Position numbers and translations under genes: made by a program | In this document: positions 11,567 to 18,381 of the stretch, in pieces | Position numbering within the stretch: position 1 is the stretch's first letter | Layout of the letters: every line of letters begins with the position of its first letter | The notes under the pieces: generated by a model | The model's input: only the letters and a program-made list of their open reading frames with translations | What the model was told of the DNA's origin: nothing | The model's database searches: none | Source of the DNA: Clostridiales bacterium | GTDB taxonomy: Bacteria; Bacillota; Clostridia; Christensenellales; CAG-138 | Direction of reading: 5' to 3' | Assembly: GCA_009783775.1 (NCBI GenBank) | Contig: WRCT01000014.1 | Span: 1-18,427 of the forward strand | DNA length: 18,427 nt

Positions 11567-11734
11567 TTATTGTTGACGTTCCCGAAAATGTTCACAAGCC
11601 GGCGAGGCTGTTTCCCTTTTTTTCAGTCTCGGATACACGCAATGGCCATAGGATATTGCGCTGTAACTTCGGCCATATTTGATGTAATGCTGCCTGAAAT
11701 GCTTGCAGTTTTTGCATACTTTATCTTTATTCAT
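11567..11734 (-). CDS. 55-residue Cys-rich zinc-ribbon-like protein
   Basis: Translation of the minus strand from ATG 11734 gives VCKNCKHFRQHYIKYG, then ISYGHCVYPRLKKRETASP, then ACEHFRERQQ and TAA. Cys 7, 10, 32 and 47, with His 12, 31 and 49, form a CxxC-xHF ... GHC ... ACxHF pattern typical of a structural zinc site. I recall small uncharacterised clostridial proteins with this arrangement. GGAG lies 11 bases upstream. The gene is divergent from the ribbon-helix-helix gene and the two share a 97-114-base control region. Composition is AT-rich compared with the housekeeping genes. A nucleic-acid or regulatory role is plausible from zinc-ribbon precedent, but this is inference. Confidence 0.7.
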   Translation of the reverse strand: MNKDKVCKNCKHFRQHYIKYGRSYSAISYGHCVYPRLKKRETASPACEHFRERQQ

Positions 11735-11760
11735 CAGTTGCTTTTCTCCATCTATATTAA

Positions 11761-11814
11761 GATACCTTATGATACTTTAAGCGAATTGTATCACATTGTC
11801 GTAAGGTATACAAT
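11761..11814. promoter_or_regulatory. Operator-like GATAC half-site cluster in a divergent promoter region
   Basis: GATAC occurs as a 10-bp-spaced direct pair (11761 and 11771). Inverted forms follow: GTATC (11788-11792) and GTATAC (11806-11811). ATACCTTA (11762-11769) and TAAGGTAT (11802-11809) are exact inverted copies. TACAAT (11809-11814) is a candidate -10 for the plus-strand gene, with TTGTAT 17 bp upstream. Ribbon-helix-helix proteins often bind such 10-bp-spaced half-sites in their own promoters. Confidence 0.5.
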
Positions 11815-11848
11815 TATTTTATAAAAATAAATGAATGGGGCGATTAAA

Positions 11849-12034
11849 ATGGGATACAATGAGCTTAAATACAGACAAAGATTTACTACGTCAATAGATA
11901 AAAACATATTAAAGGCTTTCTTTGAATTGTCCAAAATCAACAAGCAACCCAAGAGTTGGTTGATGGACGAAGCATTGGAGGATCTATTGAGAAAAAACGG
12001 AGTGGAAGTTCAAAAGGCGAGGGACGAAAAATAA
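11849..12034 (+). CDS. Ribbon-helix-helix DNA-binding protein (antitoxin-like)
   Basis: From ATG 11849 the 61-residue product has RQRFTTSIDKNILKAFFELS, a short basic/polar strand followed by a helix, then a turn at KINKQPKSW and a second helix LMDEALEDLLRKNG. This is the usual order of a MetJ/Arc/CopG-type ribbon-helix-helix domain. Such proteins dimerise, bind DNA through the strand, and often autoregulate. ATG 11831 is an alternative start adding MNGAIK. GGGG at 8 bases favours 11849. Codon use is A-rich and unlike the GC-rich neighbours, suggesting acquired DNA. No recognised toxin is adjacent. The reading frame stops at TAA 12032 but the -1 frame continues as a protein-like ORF. Confidence 0.75.
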   Translation: MGYNELKYRQRFTTSIDKNILKAFFELSKINKQPKSWLMDEALEDLLRKNGVEVQKARDEK

Positions 12035-12213
12035 AGAAAATCAAACCCAAAACATTTCATGAAGTGCTCAAGGGCATACGCCGCGATTGGGGCGGGATAA
12101 ACCCGACCACTAAAGTTATCGAGGACAAGACAAAATACAACCGCGCAAAAGAAAAGCAGGCAGTCAAGAGTGCTCTGAAAGAAGATTCTTCGCCAAGACC
12201 CTTCGGCGGGTAA
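11956..12213 (+). CDS. Basic small protein with RDWGGINPTTKV motif, out of frame with the RHH gene
   Basis: The protein-like part begins near 12031: KKIKPKTFHEVLKGI, RRDWGGINPTTKVIEDK, TKYNRAKEKQAVKSALKE. I recall small uncharacterised proteins with an INPxTxV...K.YNR core, often lysine-rich. There is no ATG or GTG in a good position. The only conventional start is TTG 11956, which would overlap the RHH gene by 79 bases and encode an unlikely Gly/Ser stretch. A -1 shift at GAAAAAT (12026-12032) would fuse it to the RHH protein. The last ten residues (EDSSPRPFGG) and stop come from a dispersed repeat, so the native C terminus may be lost. It could be a separate gene, a frameshifted fusion or a pseudogene. 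Confidence 0.45.
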   Translation: MVDGRSIGGSIEKKRSGSSKGEGRKIKKIKPKTFHEVLKGIRRDWGGINPTTKVIEDKTKYNRAKEKQAVKSALKEDSSPRPFGG

Positions 12214-12330
12214 GATCCTTCGGCGGAACGCCTCAGGATGACATTGCGGTGCCACCTCAGGGCAACGCTGTGGCGTTGGCTCAGAATGGCAAATCTGTTT
12301 CGTGTTTTTTCGTGTGTTTCGTGGTCGAAA
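12183..12330 (+). repeat. Repeat block with CCTTCGGCGG and TTTCGTGTTTTTTCG modules
   Basis: CCTTCGGCGG occurs twice with a 17-base period (12200-12209, 12217-12226), followed by CCTCAGGATGACATTGCGG and CTCAGAATGGC. The T-rich stretch TTTCGTGTTTTTTCGTGTG (about 12298-12316) resembles 3025-3050, TTTTGTGTTTTTCGCGTG. No coding potential is seen beyond the end of the small basic ORF. Confidence 0.55.
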
Positions 12331-12350
12331 AATCCCCTCGCCGCAGCGAG
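12328..12350 (-). terminator. Possible terminator after rpe
   Basis: On the minus strand CTCGC/GCGAG with loop TGCG is followed by GGGATTTTT. The stem is only 5 bp, but the position 17 bases after the rpe stop is right for the end of the six-gene operon. Confidence 0.35.
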
Positions 12351-12366
12351 TTCGCACCCTTCGCGG

Positions 12367-13020
12367 TTAAAAAGAATCCCCTCTTATCCGCGCGATCATA
12401 TCCTGCGGGTCGTCGGCCGTAAAGACCGCGTTGCCCGCGACAATGACGGTCGCGCCGGCCGCGCGGCAGAGCGCGGAGGTCTCCGGATTGATCCCGCCGT
12501 CCACTTCGATCAGCAGTTCAGGGTTGTGTTCCGCGGCCAGCTTGCGCAGGCGCGCGATCTTTTCGACCGCCTCGGGAATGAATTTTTGCCCGCCGAAACC
12601 CGGGTTCACGCTCATGATCAGCACCAGATCGCAGTCGGCCAGCACGTGCTCGCAGGACGAGACGGGCGTGGCGGGGTTGAGCACGACGCCGGCCTTGGCG
12701 CCCGCGTCATGGATCTTTTGCAGGGTGCGGTGCAGGTGCCGGTCGGCCTCGACATGGATCGTGATGATGTCCGCGCCCGCGTCGCGGAAGGGGTGGACCC
12801 ACTTTTCGGGGTCGAGCGTCATCAAATGCACGTCCAGCGGCAGTTGGGTCAGGGGCCGCACCGCCGCGCACATCGCGGGCCCGAAGGTGATATTCGGCAC
12901 AAAATTGCCGTCCATCACGTCAAAGTGGACCCAGTCCGCGCCCCAGCTCTCCAGGCGCGCCACCGCGCCGCCGATGTCCGCAAAGTTCGCCGACAGAATC
13001 GAAGGTGCAATTTTAATCAT
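12367..13020 (-). CDS. rpe: Ribulose-phosphate 3-epimerase
   Basis: This 217-residue TIM-barrel enzyme interconverts ribulose 5-phosphate and xylulose 5-phosphate in the pentose phosphate pathway. Visible are IKIAPSILSANF at the N terminus, WVHFDVMDGNFVPNITFG with the metal-binding His and catalytic Asp, DVHLMTLDPEKW, IMSVNPGFGGQKFIPE, and VDGGINPETSAL with the second catalytic Asp. ATG 13020 is chosen. It overlaps the rsgA stop by eight bases (ATGATTAA), AAGGAG lies about 10 bases upstream, and the family starts here; the longer in-frame start is rejected. It is the last gene of the operon, as in many Firmicutes. Confidence 0.96.
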   Translation of the reverse strand: MIKIAPSILSANFADIGGAVARLESWGADWVHFDVMDGNFVPNITFGPAMCAAVRPLTQLPLDVHLMTLDPEKWVHPFRDAGADIITIHVEADRHLHRTLQKIHDAGAKAGVVLNPATPVSSCEHVLADCDLVLIMSVNPGFGGQKFIPEAVEKIARLRKLAAEHNPELLIEVDGGINPETSALCRAAGATVIVAGNAVFTADDPQDMIARIRGDSF

Positions 13021-13885
13021 AACGCCGTTTTCTCCTTGCCTCAATTTCTTCCGCAATCATACTATACCGCCTGTATCGCCCCTGCGTCAAGCGTCCGTCA
13101 TTGAGCAGTGCCAGCACCCCGCAGTCCGGCTCGGTCAGGTGCCTGCAGCCGGAGAAACGGCAGGGCCCCGCCTCGGCAAACTCGGGATAGCAGACGTCTA
13201 AAGTTGCTTGGTCCTCGGGCAGCAGCTCCAGCAGCGAAAAACCGGGCGTGTCCAGCACCGCGCCGCCGAACAGGGGAATGAGCTGCGCGTGCCGCGTGGT
13301 ATGCCGGCCGCGGTCCGTCTTTTGCGAAAGTTCGCCCACCGCAAGGTTCAACTCCGGCAGCAGCGCGTTGAGTACCGACGACTTGCCCACGGCGGACTGT
13401 CCCGCAAAACAGCAGACCAATCCGGTCAGCGCGGCCCGCAGCTCGCCCAAACCCTCGCCCGTCAGCGCGGAGATCAAGAGGGTAGGGAAGTGGCCGTAGT
13501 CCTGCCGAAACGTGTCGATCACTTCCGGTCGGGCGCGGTCCATTTTATTGAGCACCAGCACGGGTTCGATGTCCTGCGCGCGGGCCTGGAGGATCAGTTT
13601 GTCCGCCAGCAGCCAGTCCGGCTCGGGGTATTCGGCGGAGATCACGATCATCAGCCGGTCCACATTGGCGACCGCCGGACGGACCAGCATATTGCGGCGC
13701 GGCAGGATCTCGGTCAGAAACGCGTGCCCCTCTTTTTGCCGGACGATGGTCACACGGTCGCCGATCATGGGCGTGATACCCTGCTTGCGAAACACACCCC
13801 GCGCCTTGGCCCGAACGGTCTGCCCGTCCACCAGCGCGTCGTAGAACCCGCCGACGCCTTTTAATAACAGTCCCTGTTCCATCAT
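13013..13885 (-). CDS. rsgA: Small ribosomal subunit biogenesis GTPase RsgA
   Basis: This 290-residue protein is the typical length. RsgA is a circularly permuted GTPase that checks maturation of the 30S decoding centre. In order it has an N-terminal OB fold (IGDRVTIV), G4 NKMD (113-116), G5 SALTGEG (139-145), P-loop GQSAVGKSS (162-170) and TDRGRHTTRH (switch I). G3 DTPGF (212-216) follows, then a C-terminal zinc site CX4CXHX5C (C242, C247, H249, C255). The start overlaps the pknB stop by ATGA. Placement next to the PknB/Stp pair matches the Bacillus prpC-prkC-rsgA order, where RsgA is a kinase substrate. Confidence 0.96.
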   Translation of the reverse strand: MMEQGLLLKGVGGFYDALVDGQTVRAKARGVFRKQGITPMIGDRVTIVRQKEGHAFLTEILPRRNMLVRPAVANVDRLMIVISAEYPEPDWLLADKLILQARAQDIEPVLVLNKMDRARPEVIDTFRQDYGHFPTLLISALTGEGLGELRAALTGLVCCFAGQSAVGKSSVLNALLPELNLAVGELSQKTDRGRHTTRHAQLIPLFGGAVLDTPGFSLLELLPEDQATLDVCYPEFAEAGPCRFSGCRHLTEPDCGVLALLNDGRLTQGRYRRYSMIAEEIEARRKRRYD

Positions 13886-15405
13886 TCCGAGAACTTCACG
13901 TCCTGCTCGCGCACGACTTCGCCGTTGATCAGCAGCAGCAGCGTGCGGATGACAGGATCGTTGCTGTAGACCGTCGCCGTGACGGTCGCGTTGCTCTCCG
14001 CCGCGCGCACGGCCGTGAACACCACAAGGTGGTAGGAGATGTCCTCCGTATTGCTGGTGACGAAGGCGATCTGCACGAGCGACTCGTTCTCGGGAATATC
14101 CACGTTAAAGGAGATATCCGCCTTATACTTGCCCGGTGAGGCGCGCGTCACGGTGAGGTGGATCGGCTCCGTCGCGGCCAGCACGATATTTGCCCTGTGC
14201 GACTGATCGGCGACCTTGTCCCACAGCGTTTCGTCGGCCTCCGTCTGCACCGTCACAAAGATGTTCGCAAAGCCCGCCTCGGAGAGCAGGCGCAGCGCGT
14301 CGGCCAAACTCAGCCCCTCGGCAAAAGGCATTTTGGCAAAGCCCGCCGCGGGCGTCTCCTCCGGCGCGGCGGTCGGGTCGGGGCTGGCCGTGGGTGTGGG
14401 CGCGGGCGTGGGCTCGGCCACGGGGCTCAGGCATTGGCTCTGGAACCCGATGAACCAAAACAGGATCAGCAGGATCGGCGTGACCACCAGGGCCGCGATC
14501 CAGATATAGGTCGAGGCCGCGCGCTTTTGCGGCGACTTGCTCTGGCCGTTTTCCGACGGACGCTGCCACACAAAATTGCCGTCTGGGTCGGACAGGGCGC
14601 GCACCAGATCCCGCCGCATGGTCTTGCAGTCGGGATAGCGTTCCGTCGGGTCCTTTGCCATCGCGCGCAGCACGATATCGGACAGTGCGCGGGGAACGGT
14701 CGGGTTCACCTGATTGGGCGGGATCGGCTCGTTCTGCAAATGCATGAGCGCGACGGACACCGAGCTGTCGCCGGAATACGGGACCTGGCCGGTCAGCATT
14801 TCATAGAGCGTCACGCCCAGCGAATAGATGTCGCTGGCCAGGGAGACGTCCTCGCCTTTGGCCTGCTCGGGCGAGATATAATGCACCGAACCAATGACCT
14901 CCGACCCCGAAAAGGTGCGGGTGGTGGCCTCGGCGTCGCGCGCGATGCCAAAGTCCGTCAGTTTCACCCGACCCCTGCCCGTGATGATGATATTCTGCGG
15001 CTTGATGTCCCGATGGATTAAGCCGTGCCCGTGCGCCGTGGCGATCGCGTCCAGCACCTGGCAGGTGATGCTGATGGCGGACTTTAGCGGGAGTGCGCCG
15101 GAGGAGGAGATCAGTTTCTTGAGCGTCGGCCCCTCCACATACTCCAGCACGATATAGGGCAGGCCGCGAAACTGGCCCACGCCCAGCGCGCGCACGATAT
15201 TGTCGTGGGAGAGCTGCAGGGTGGCGCGCGCCTCGCGCTCGAAACGGCGCAGGAACTCGGGGTCCTCCGTGTACTCGGGCTTGAGCATTTTGATCGCCAC
15301 TGTGCGGCGGTTGTTGAGGTTTACGGCCTTATAGACCCGCGCCATGCCGCCCGTGCCGATCAGGTCCAGGATCTGATATTTTCCGTTGATGATTTCTCCG
15401 ATCAT
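13882..15405 (-). CDS. Membrane Ser/Thr protein kinase (PknB/PrkC family)
   Basis: This 507-residue protein has a full eukaryotic-type kinase domain (about 10-270). Visible are the glycine loop IGTGGMARVY, AIKM with the ATP Lys (39), catalytic HRDIKPQN (131-138), DFG (151-153), SPEQ in place of APE (178-181), and SDIYSLGVTLYEMLTG. A basic linker leads to one transmembrane helix (about 301-321). An extracellular Pro/Thr/Ala spacer and a single PASTA-like domain (about 356-420, MPFAEGLSLADALRLLSEAG) follow, then a further beta-rich region of about 85 residues with no recognised domain. PrkC-type kinases usually carry three or more PASTA repeats that sense peptidoglycan fragments, so this ectodomain is reduced. 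ATGA overlaps join it to stp and rsgA. Confidence 0.94.
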   Translation of the reverse strand: MIGEIINGKYQILDLIGTGGMARVYKAVNLNNRRTVAIKMLKPEYTEDPEFLRRFEREARATLQLSHDNIVRALGVGQFRGLPYIVLEYVEGPTLKKLISSSGALPLKSAISITCQVLDAIATAHGHGLIHRDIKPQNIIITGRGRVKLTDFGIARDAEATTRTFSGSEVIGSVHYISPEQAKGEDVSLASDIYSLGVTLYEMLTGQVPYSGDSSVSVALMHLQNEPIPPNQVNPTVPRALSDIVLRAMAKDPTERYPDCKTMRRDLVRALSDPDGNFVWQRPSENGQSKSPQKRAASTYIWIAALVVTPILLILFWFIGFQSQCLSPVAEPTPAPTPTASPDPTAAPEETPAAGFAKMPFAEGLSLADALRLLSEAGFANIFVTVQTEADETLWDKVADQSHRANIVLAATEPIHLTVTRASPGKYKADISFNVDIPENESLVQIAFVTSNTEDISYHLVVFTAVRAAESNATVTATVYSNDPVIRTLLLLINGEVVREQDVKFSE

Positions 15406-16124
15406 AACGCGCCTCCGTCATGGAAGGCCAGCACGACCGAGATATTGTCCCGCGCCTCCCGCGCCAGCGCGCGTTCGATCAGCGCGTCGGCCCGATCCTC
15501 TAACGGCCGGCCGCAGGCGCAGCAGGCCGCGATCTCCTCGTCGGTGACAAAGTCATACAGCCCGTCCGAGCAGAGCAGGAGCAAATCGCCCTCCGCCCAG
15601 GCGCCGGAGAAGGTGTCGCAATCGACAAACTCGTCCGTGCCGATCGCACGCATGATCACATTGCGTTTCGGGTGCCGCGCCGCCGCCTCGGGCGTTAGGA
15701 TACCCAGCCGCACCAGCTCGCCCACAAAGGAATGATCGCGGGAGACCTGTTTCAATTGCCCGCGCGAAAAATGATAGAGCCGTGAGTCGCCCACATTGGC
15801 GGCCTCGAAATGATCCGGCCACAGCAGGGCCGTGACTAAAGTCGCGCCCATGCCGCGCAGGGTCGGGTTCTCGCGCGCCGCCTGCCAAACCGCGCGGTTG
15901 CAGGTTGCAAAGGCCTTGGGCAAAAAGTCCGGCTGCTCCGAACCGCCCGTGCAAAAACACTCCCGCAGCGCTCCGACCGTCAGCTCGCTCGCCCGCCGGC
16001 CCGCCGCGTGCCCGCCCATGCCGTCCGAGACGGCGAGCAGCGTCAGTTTCGCCCATTGCGTGACCAGGCAGGCGTCCTCATTGCACGCCCTGCGTCCGAT
16101 ATCCGTCCTCTTAACAATCTTCAT
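15402..16124 (-). CDS. PP2C-type Ser/Thr phosphatase (Stp/PrpC)
   Basis: This 240-residue metal-dependent phosphatase reverses phosphorylation by the adjacent kinase. Family motifs are DIGRRACNEDA near the N terminus, AVSDGMGGHAAG (metal-binding Asp), MGATLVTALL, AANVGDSRLYHF, VSRDHSFVGEL, LLLLCSDGLYDFV and ARDNISVVL with the last metal Asp. Length and order match bacterial PrpC/Stp. The start overlaps the rlmN stop by ATGA and the stop overlaps the pknB start by ATGA, so kinase and phosphatase are made in a coupled way. Confidence 0.95.
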   Translation of the reverse strand: MKIVKRTDIGRRACNEDACLVTQWAKLTLLAVSDGMGGHAAGRRASELTVGALRECFCTGGSEQPDFLPKAFATCNRAVWQAARENPTLRGMGATLVTALLWPDHFEAANVGDSRLYHFSRGQLKQVSRDHSFVGELVRLGILTPEAAARHPKRNVIMRAIGTDEFVDCDTFSGAWAEGDLLLLCSDGLYDFVTDEEIAACCACGRPLEDRADALIERALAREARDNISVVLAFHDGGAL

Positions 16125-17143
16125 TTAAGAACCTTTCTCCGCAGTTGCCCGCAGGCGCCCGCAATGTCCGTGCCCATCTCCCGCCGCACGGTGGCGGAGA
16201 CCCGATAATCCGCGAGCCAACCGGCGAACCGCTGCGCCTGCGCGCGTGTCGTGCCCTGCAAATCCCGCTCCGCCACGGGGTTGAGTGGAATCAGATTCAC
16301 ATGGCAGAGCGTGTGCGCAAGCAGGTTTGCCAACGCCTTTGCGTCCGCCTGACTGTCGTTTTCGCCCGCGATGAGCGCGTACTCAAATATCACGCGCCGG
16401 CCCGTCTGCTCCGCGTAGGCGTGCGCGGCGGTCACTACCTCACGGATCGGGTAGGCCGCGTTGATCGGCATGAGCTTGCTGCGCTGCGCGTCCGTGGCCG
16501 CGTGCAGGGAGACCGACAGCGTGACCGGCGGCGCCTCGCTTGCAAAGCGTCTCATCATGGGCACGATCCCGCAGGTGGACAGCGAGATATTGCGCGCGCT
16601 GATCCCCAGGTCGCCCGTCACGCGCCATAGGAAACGCACCACATTGTCATAGTTGTCCAGCGGCTCGCCGCTGCCCATCAGCACGATATTCGTTACCGTT
16701 CGCTCGCCTGCCTTTGCGGGTTCGTCGGCCTCCACGGCGGCGACAAAACCCAGCATTTCCCCGTGGCGCAGGTCGCGCACGCAGCCGTCCAGCGTCGAGG
16801 CGCAGAACACACAGCCCATCTTGCAGCCCACCTGCGTGGAGAGGCAGAGCGTATTGCCGTAGCGGTAGCGCATAAGCACGCCCTCGACCAGGTTGCCGTC
16901 CTCTAATGCGAAGAGATATTTCACTGTGCCGTCGCGCGTCGAGACAAACTTGCTGTGGACGGACACGCCGCCAAAGGGCAGCGCGTCCAGCTTTTCCCGC
17001 AGCGCCTTGGGCAGATTGGTCATAGCCTGCGGCCGCGCGCCGCGCAGCAGCCAGCCATAGACCTGCTTTGCGCGAAACAGGGGCTCGCCCCAAGCGGTCA
17101 GCAACTCCGCCAGTTCATCCCGGCTTTTGTCCATCAAGTACAT
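16121..17143 (-). CDS. rlmN: Dual-specificity rRNA/tRNA adenine-C2 methyltransferase RlmN
   Basis: From ATG 17143 the protein is 340 residues, the usual size. RlmN is a radical-SAM enzyme that makes m2A2503 in 23S rRNA and m2A37 in some tRNAs. Cys 107, 111 and 114 form the CX3CX2C iron-sulfur motif (GCKMGCVFC). Also visible are VLMGSGEPLDNYDNV, STCGIVPMM, LSVSLHAATD, INAAYPI and NLIPLNPV. The methyl-carrying Cys is in GACGQL near the C terminus. The start was chosen because GGAG lies 9 bases upstream and the longer frame adds 62 residues unlike the family. It overlaps the rsmB stop by 10 bases. ATG 17134 (TGATG overlap) is an alternative. Confidence 0.95.
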   Translation of the reverse strand: MYLMDKSRDELAELLTAWGEPLFRAKQVYGWLLRGARPQAMTNLPKALREKLDALPFGGVSVHSKFVSTRDGTVKYLFALEDGNLVEGVLMRYRYGNTLCLSTQVGCKMGCVFCASTLDGCVRDLRHGEMLGFVAAVEADEPAKAGERTVTNIVLMGSGEPLDNYDNVVRFLWRVTGDLGISARNISLSTCGIVPMMRRFASEAPPVTLSVSLHAATDAQRSKLMPINAAYPIREVVTAAHAYAEQTGRRVIFEYALIAGENDSQADAKALANLLAHTLCHVNLIPLNPVAERDLQGTTRAQAQRFAGWLADYRVSATVRREMGTDIAGACGQLRRKVLK

Positions 17144-18381
17144 TTCTTCATCTCCGCAAAGTAAAAACCTTCCACCCCGTCCGTGTGCGGAAACCATTGT
17201 TGTTCTTTGACGAGCGCAAAATTGAGATTGCCCCGCAGAAAACCCGCGATCTGCTCTTCGTTTTCCCGCCGCGAAATCGTGCAGGTCACATAGAGCAGGG
17301 TCCCGCCGGGCCGCACATAAGTCGCGCAAACGTCCAGCAGTTCGCGCTGAATCTTCGCCAGCGCCGCGACATCGTCATCGCCCTTGCGGAATTTGATGTC
17401 CGGCTTGTCCTGCAATAGTCCCAAACCGGAGCAGGGCACGTCCAGCAGCACGGTGTCAAAACACTCTCCATAGGCGTTATCCCATTGTGCCGCGTCACGG
17501 CAGGCGGTCGCCGCTTTCACGTGCAACCGTGTTAAAGTGGCGTCCAGCAAGGCCAGGCGGTGGGGGTGCAGTTCCCAGCAGGTCAGGTCAAGTTCGCCCT
17601 GCGCCAGCGAATAGAGATAGGCGCTTTTACCGCCCGGCGCGGCGCAGGCGTCCAGGATTTTTTTGCCCCGCACATCGCCCAGTGTGCGGCAAACCGCCAT
17701 CGCGGCCTGGCCCTGCACCGTCAAGCCGCCCGAGACAAAAAGCGGGTGTTCCGTCACGGCAAAACCGCGTTCCAAACAAAAACAATTCTTGTCCAGCCGC
17801 CCCATGCGATAGGGCACGGGCAGAGCCGCCGCCACCTCCGCGTTGGTGGTGGGATATTGCGCGCGCACGGTCATGCCCATGGCGGGCGCGGTCAGCAGGT
17901 CTTCGGTGAAATTCTCGCCATAGACCTGCACCCATTCCCGCGCCGCCCATTCCGGGCAGCCGTATTGGATCACAAAGCGGTCCACGGGATCCGTGGGCAG
18001 GGGCGGGGGAGACGCTATCAGCGCGGGCAGCTTGCGCAGCACAGCATTGACCAAGGCGCAGCTTGACGCTTTACCGATCTCGCGGCAGAGCGCCACGCCC
18101 TCCGAGACGGCGGCGTGCGACGGCACGCGCATATAAAGTATCTGCGCGGCGGAGAGCCGCAGCACATTGCGCACGAGCCGTTTCTGCCGCTTGGCCAAAT
18201 GCGCCAACAAAAAATCAATATAGGAGAGGTGTTCGAGCGTCGCGTAAACGGCGGCGTAAGCCCAGTCACGCTCCTTTCGCGTAAGGCTGTCGGGCAGCTG
18301 TTTCAACCGCAGATTGGCCCAGGCGCCGTCCTCCGCGATATCGACCAGCGCCTCCAATGCGATCCGACGCAGGCTGCTCAC
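17134..18381 (-). CDS. rsmB: 16S rRNA cytosine-C5 methyltransferase RsmB
   Basis: This 415-residue protein starts at GTG 18381, with AGGAG about 10 bases upstream. It has an N-terminal NusB-like helical domain (1-130, with RRIALEALVDI and VNAVLRKL) and a C-terminal SAM methyltransferase domain. DACAAPGGKS (244-253) binds SAM. Catalytic Cys residues are C317 in DVPCSGLG and C367 in YVTCT. RsmB methylates C967 of 16S rRNA. The C-terminal end has the usual GFYFAEMKK. In Firmicutes it normally follows fmt/def, which would lie beyond the window edge. It is the first visible gene of the six-gene operon. Confidence 0.95.
   Translation of the reverse strand: MSSLRRIALEALVDIAEDGAWANLRLKQLPDSLTRKERDWAYAAVYATLEHLSYIDFLLAHLAKRQKRLVRNVLRLSAAQILYMRVPSHAAVSEGVALCREIGKASSCALVNAVLRKLPALIASPPPLPTDPVDRFVIQYGCPEWAAREWVQVYGENFTEDLLTAPAMGMTVRAQYPTTNAEVAAALPVPYRMGRLDKNCFCLERGFAVTEHPLFVSGGLTVQGQAAMAVCRTLGDVRGKKILDACAAPGGKSAYLYSLAQGELDLTCWELHPHRLALLDATLTRLHVKAATACRDAAQWDNAYGECFDTVLLDVPCSGLGLLQDKPDIKFRKGDDDVAALAKIQRELLDVCATYVRPGGTLLYVTCTISRRENEEQIAGFLRGNLNFALVKEQQWFPHTDGVEGFYFAEMKKCT

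Noticed and set aside
11570..11824. 84-codon hydrophobic plus-strand ORF
   Set aside because: It is opposite the Cys-rich 55-residue gene, whose zinc-ribbon pattern is much more convincing, and it has no SD.
11462..12366. tRNA-Lys attachment site for an integrated element
   Set aside because: I found no second copy of the tRNA 3' end downstream and no integrase, so site-specific integration is not supported.
12238..13104. 288-codon plus-strand open frame opposite rpe
   Set aside because: It is antisense to rpe, which has all its motifs, and its N-terminal part is repeat sequence.
14158..15021. 287-codon plus-strand open frame opposite pknB
   Set aside because: It is antisense to a complete kinase domain with no recognisable protein features.
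17144..17329. 62-residue N-terminal extension of RlmN
   Set aside because: It overlaps the rsmB C terminus in another frame and is not seen in the family. ATG 17143 has its own SD.
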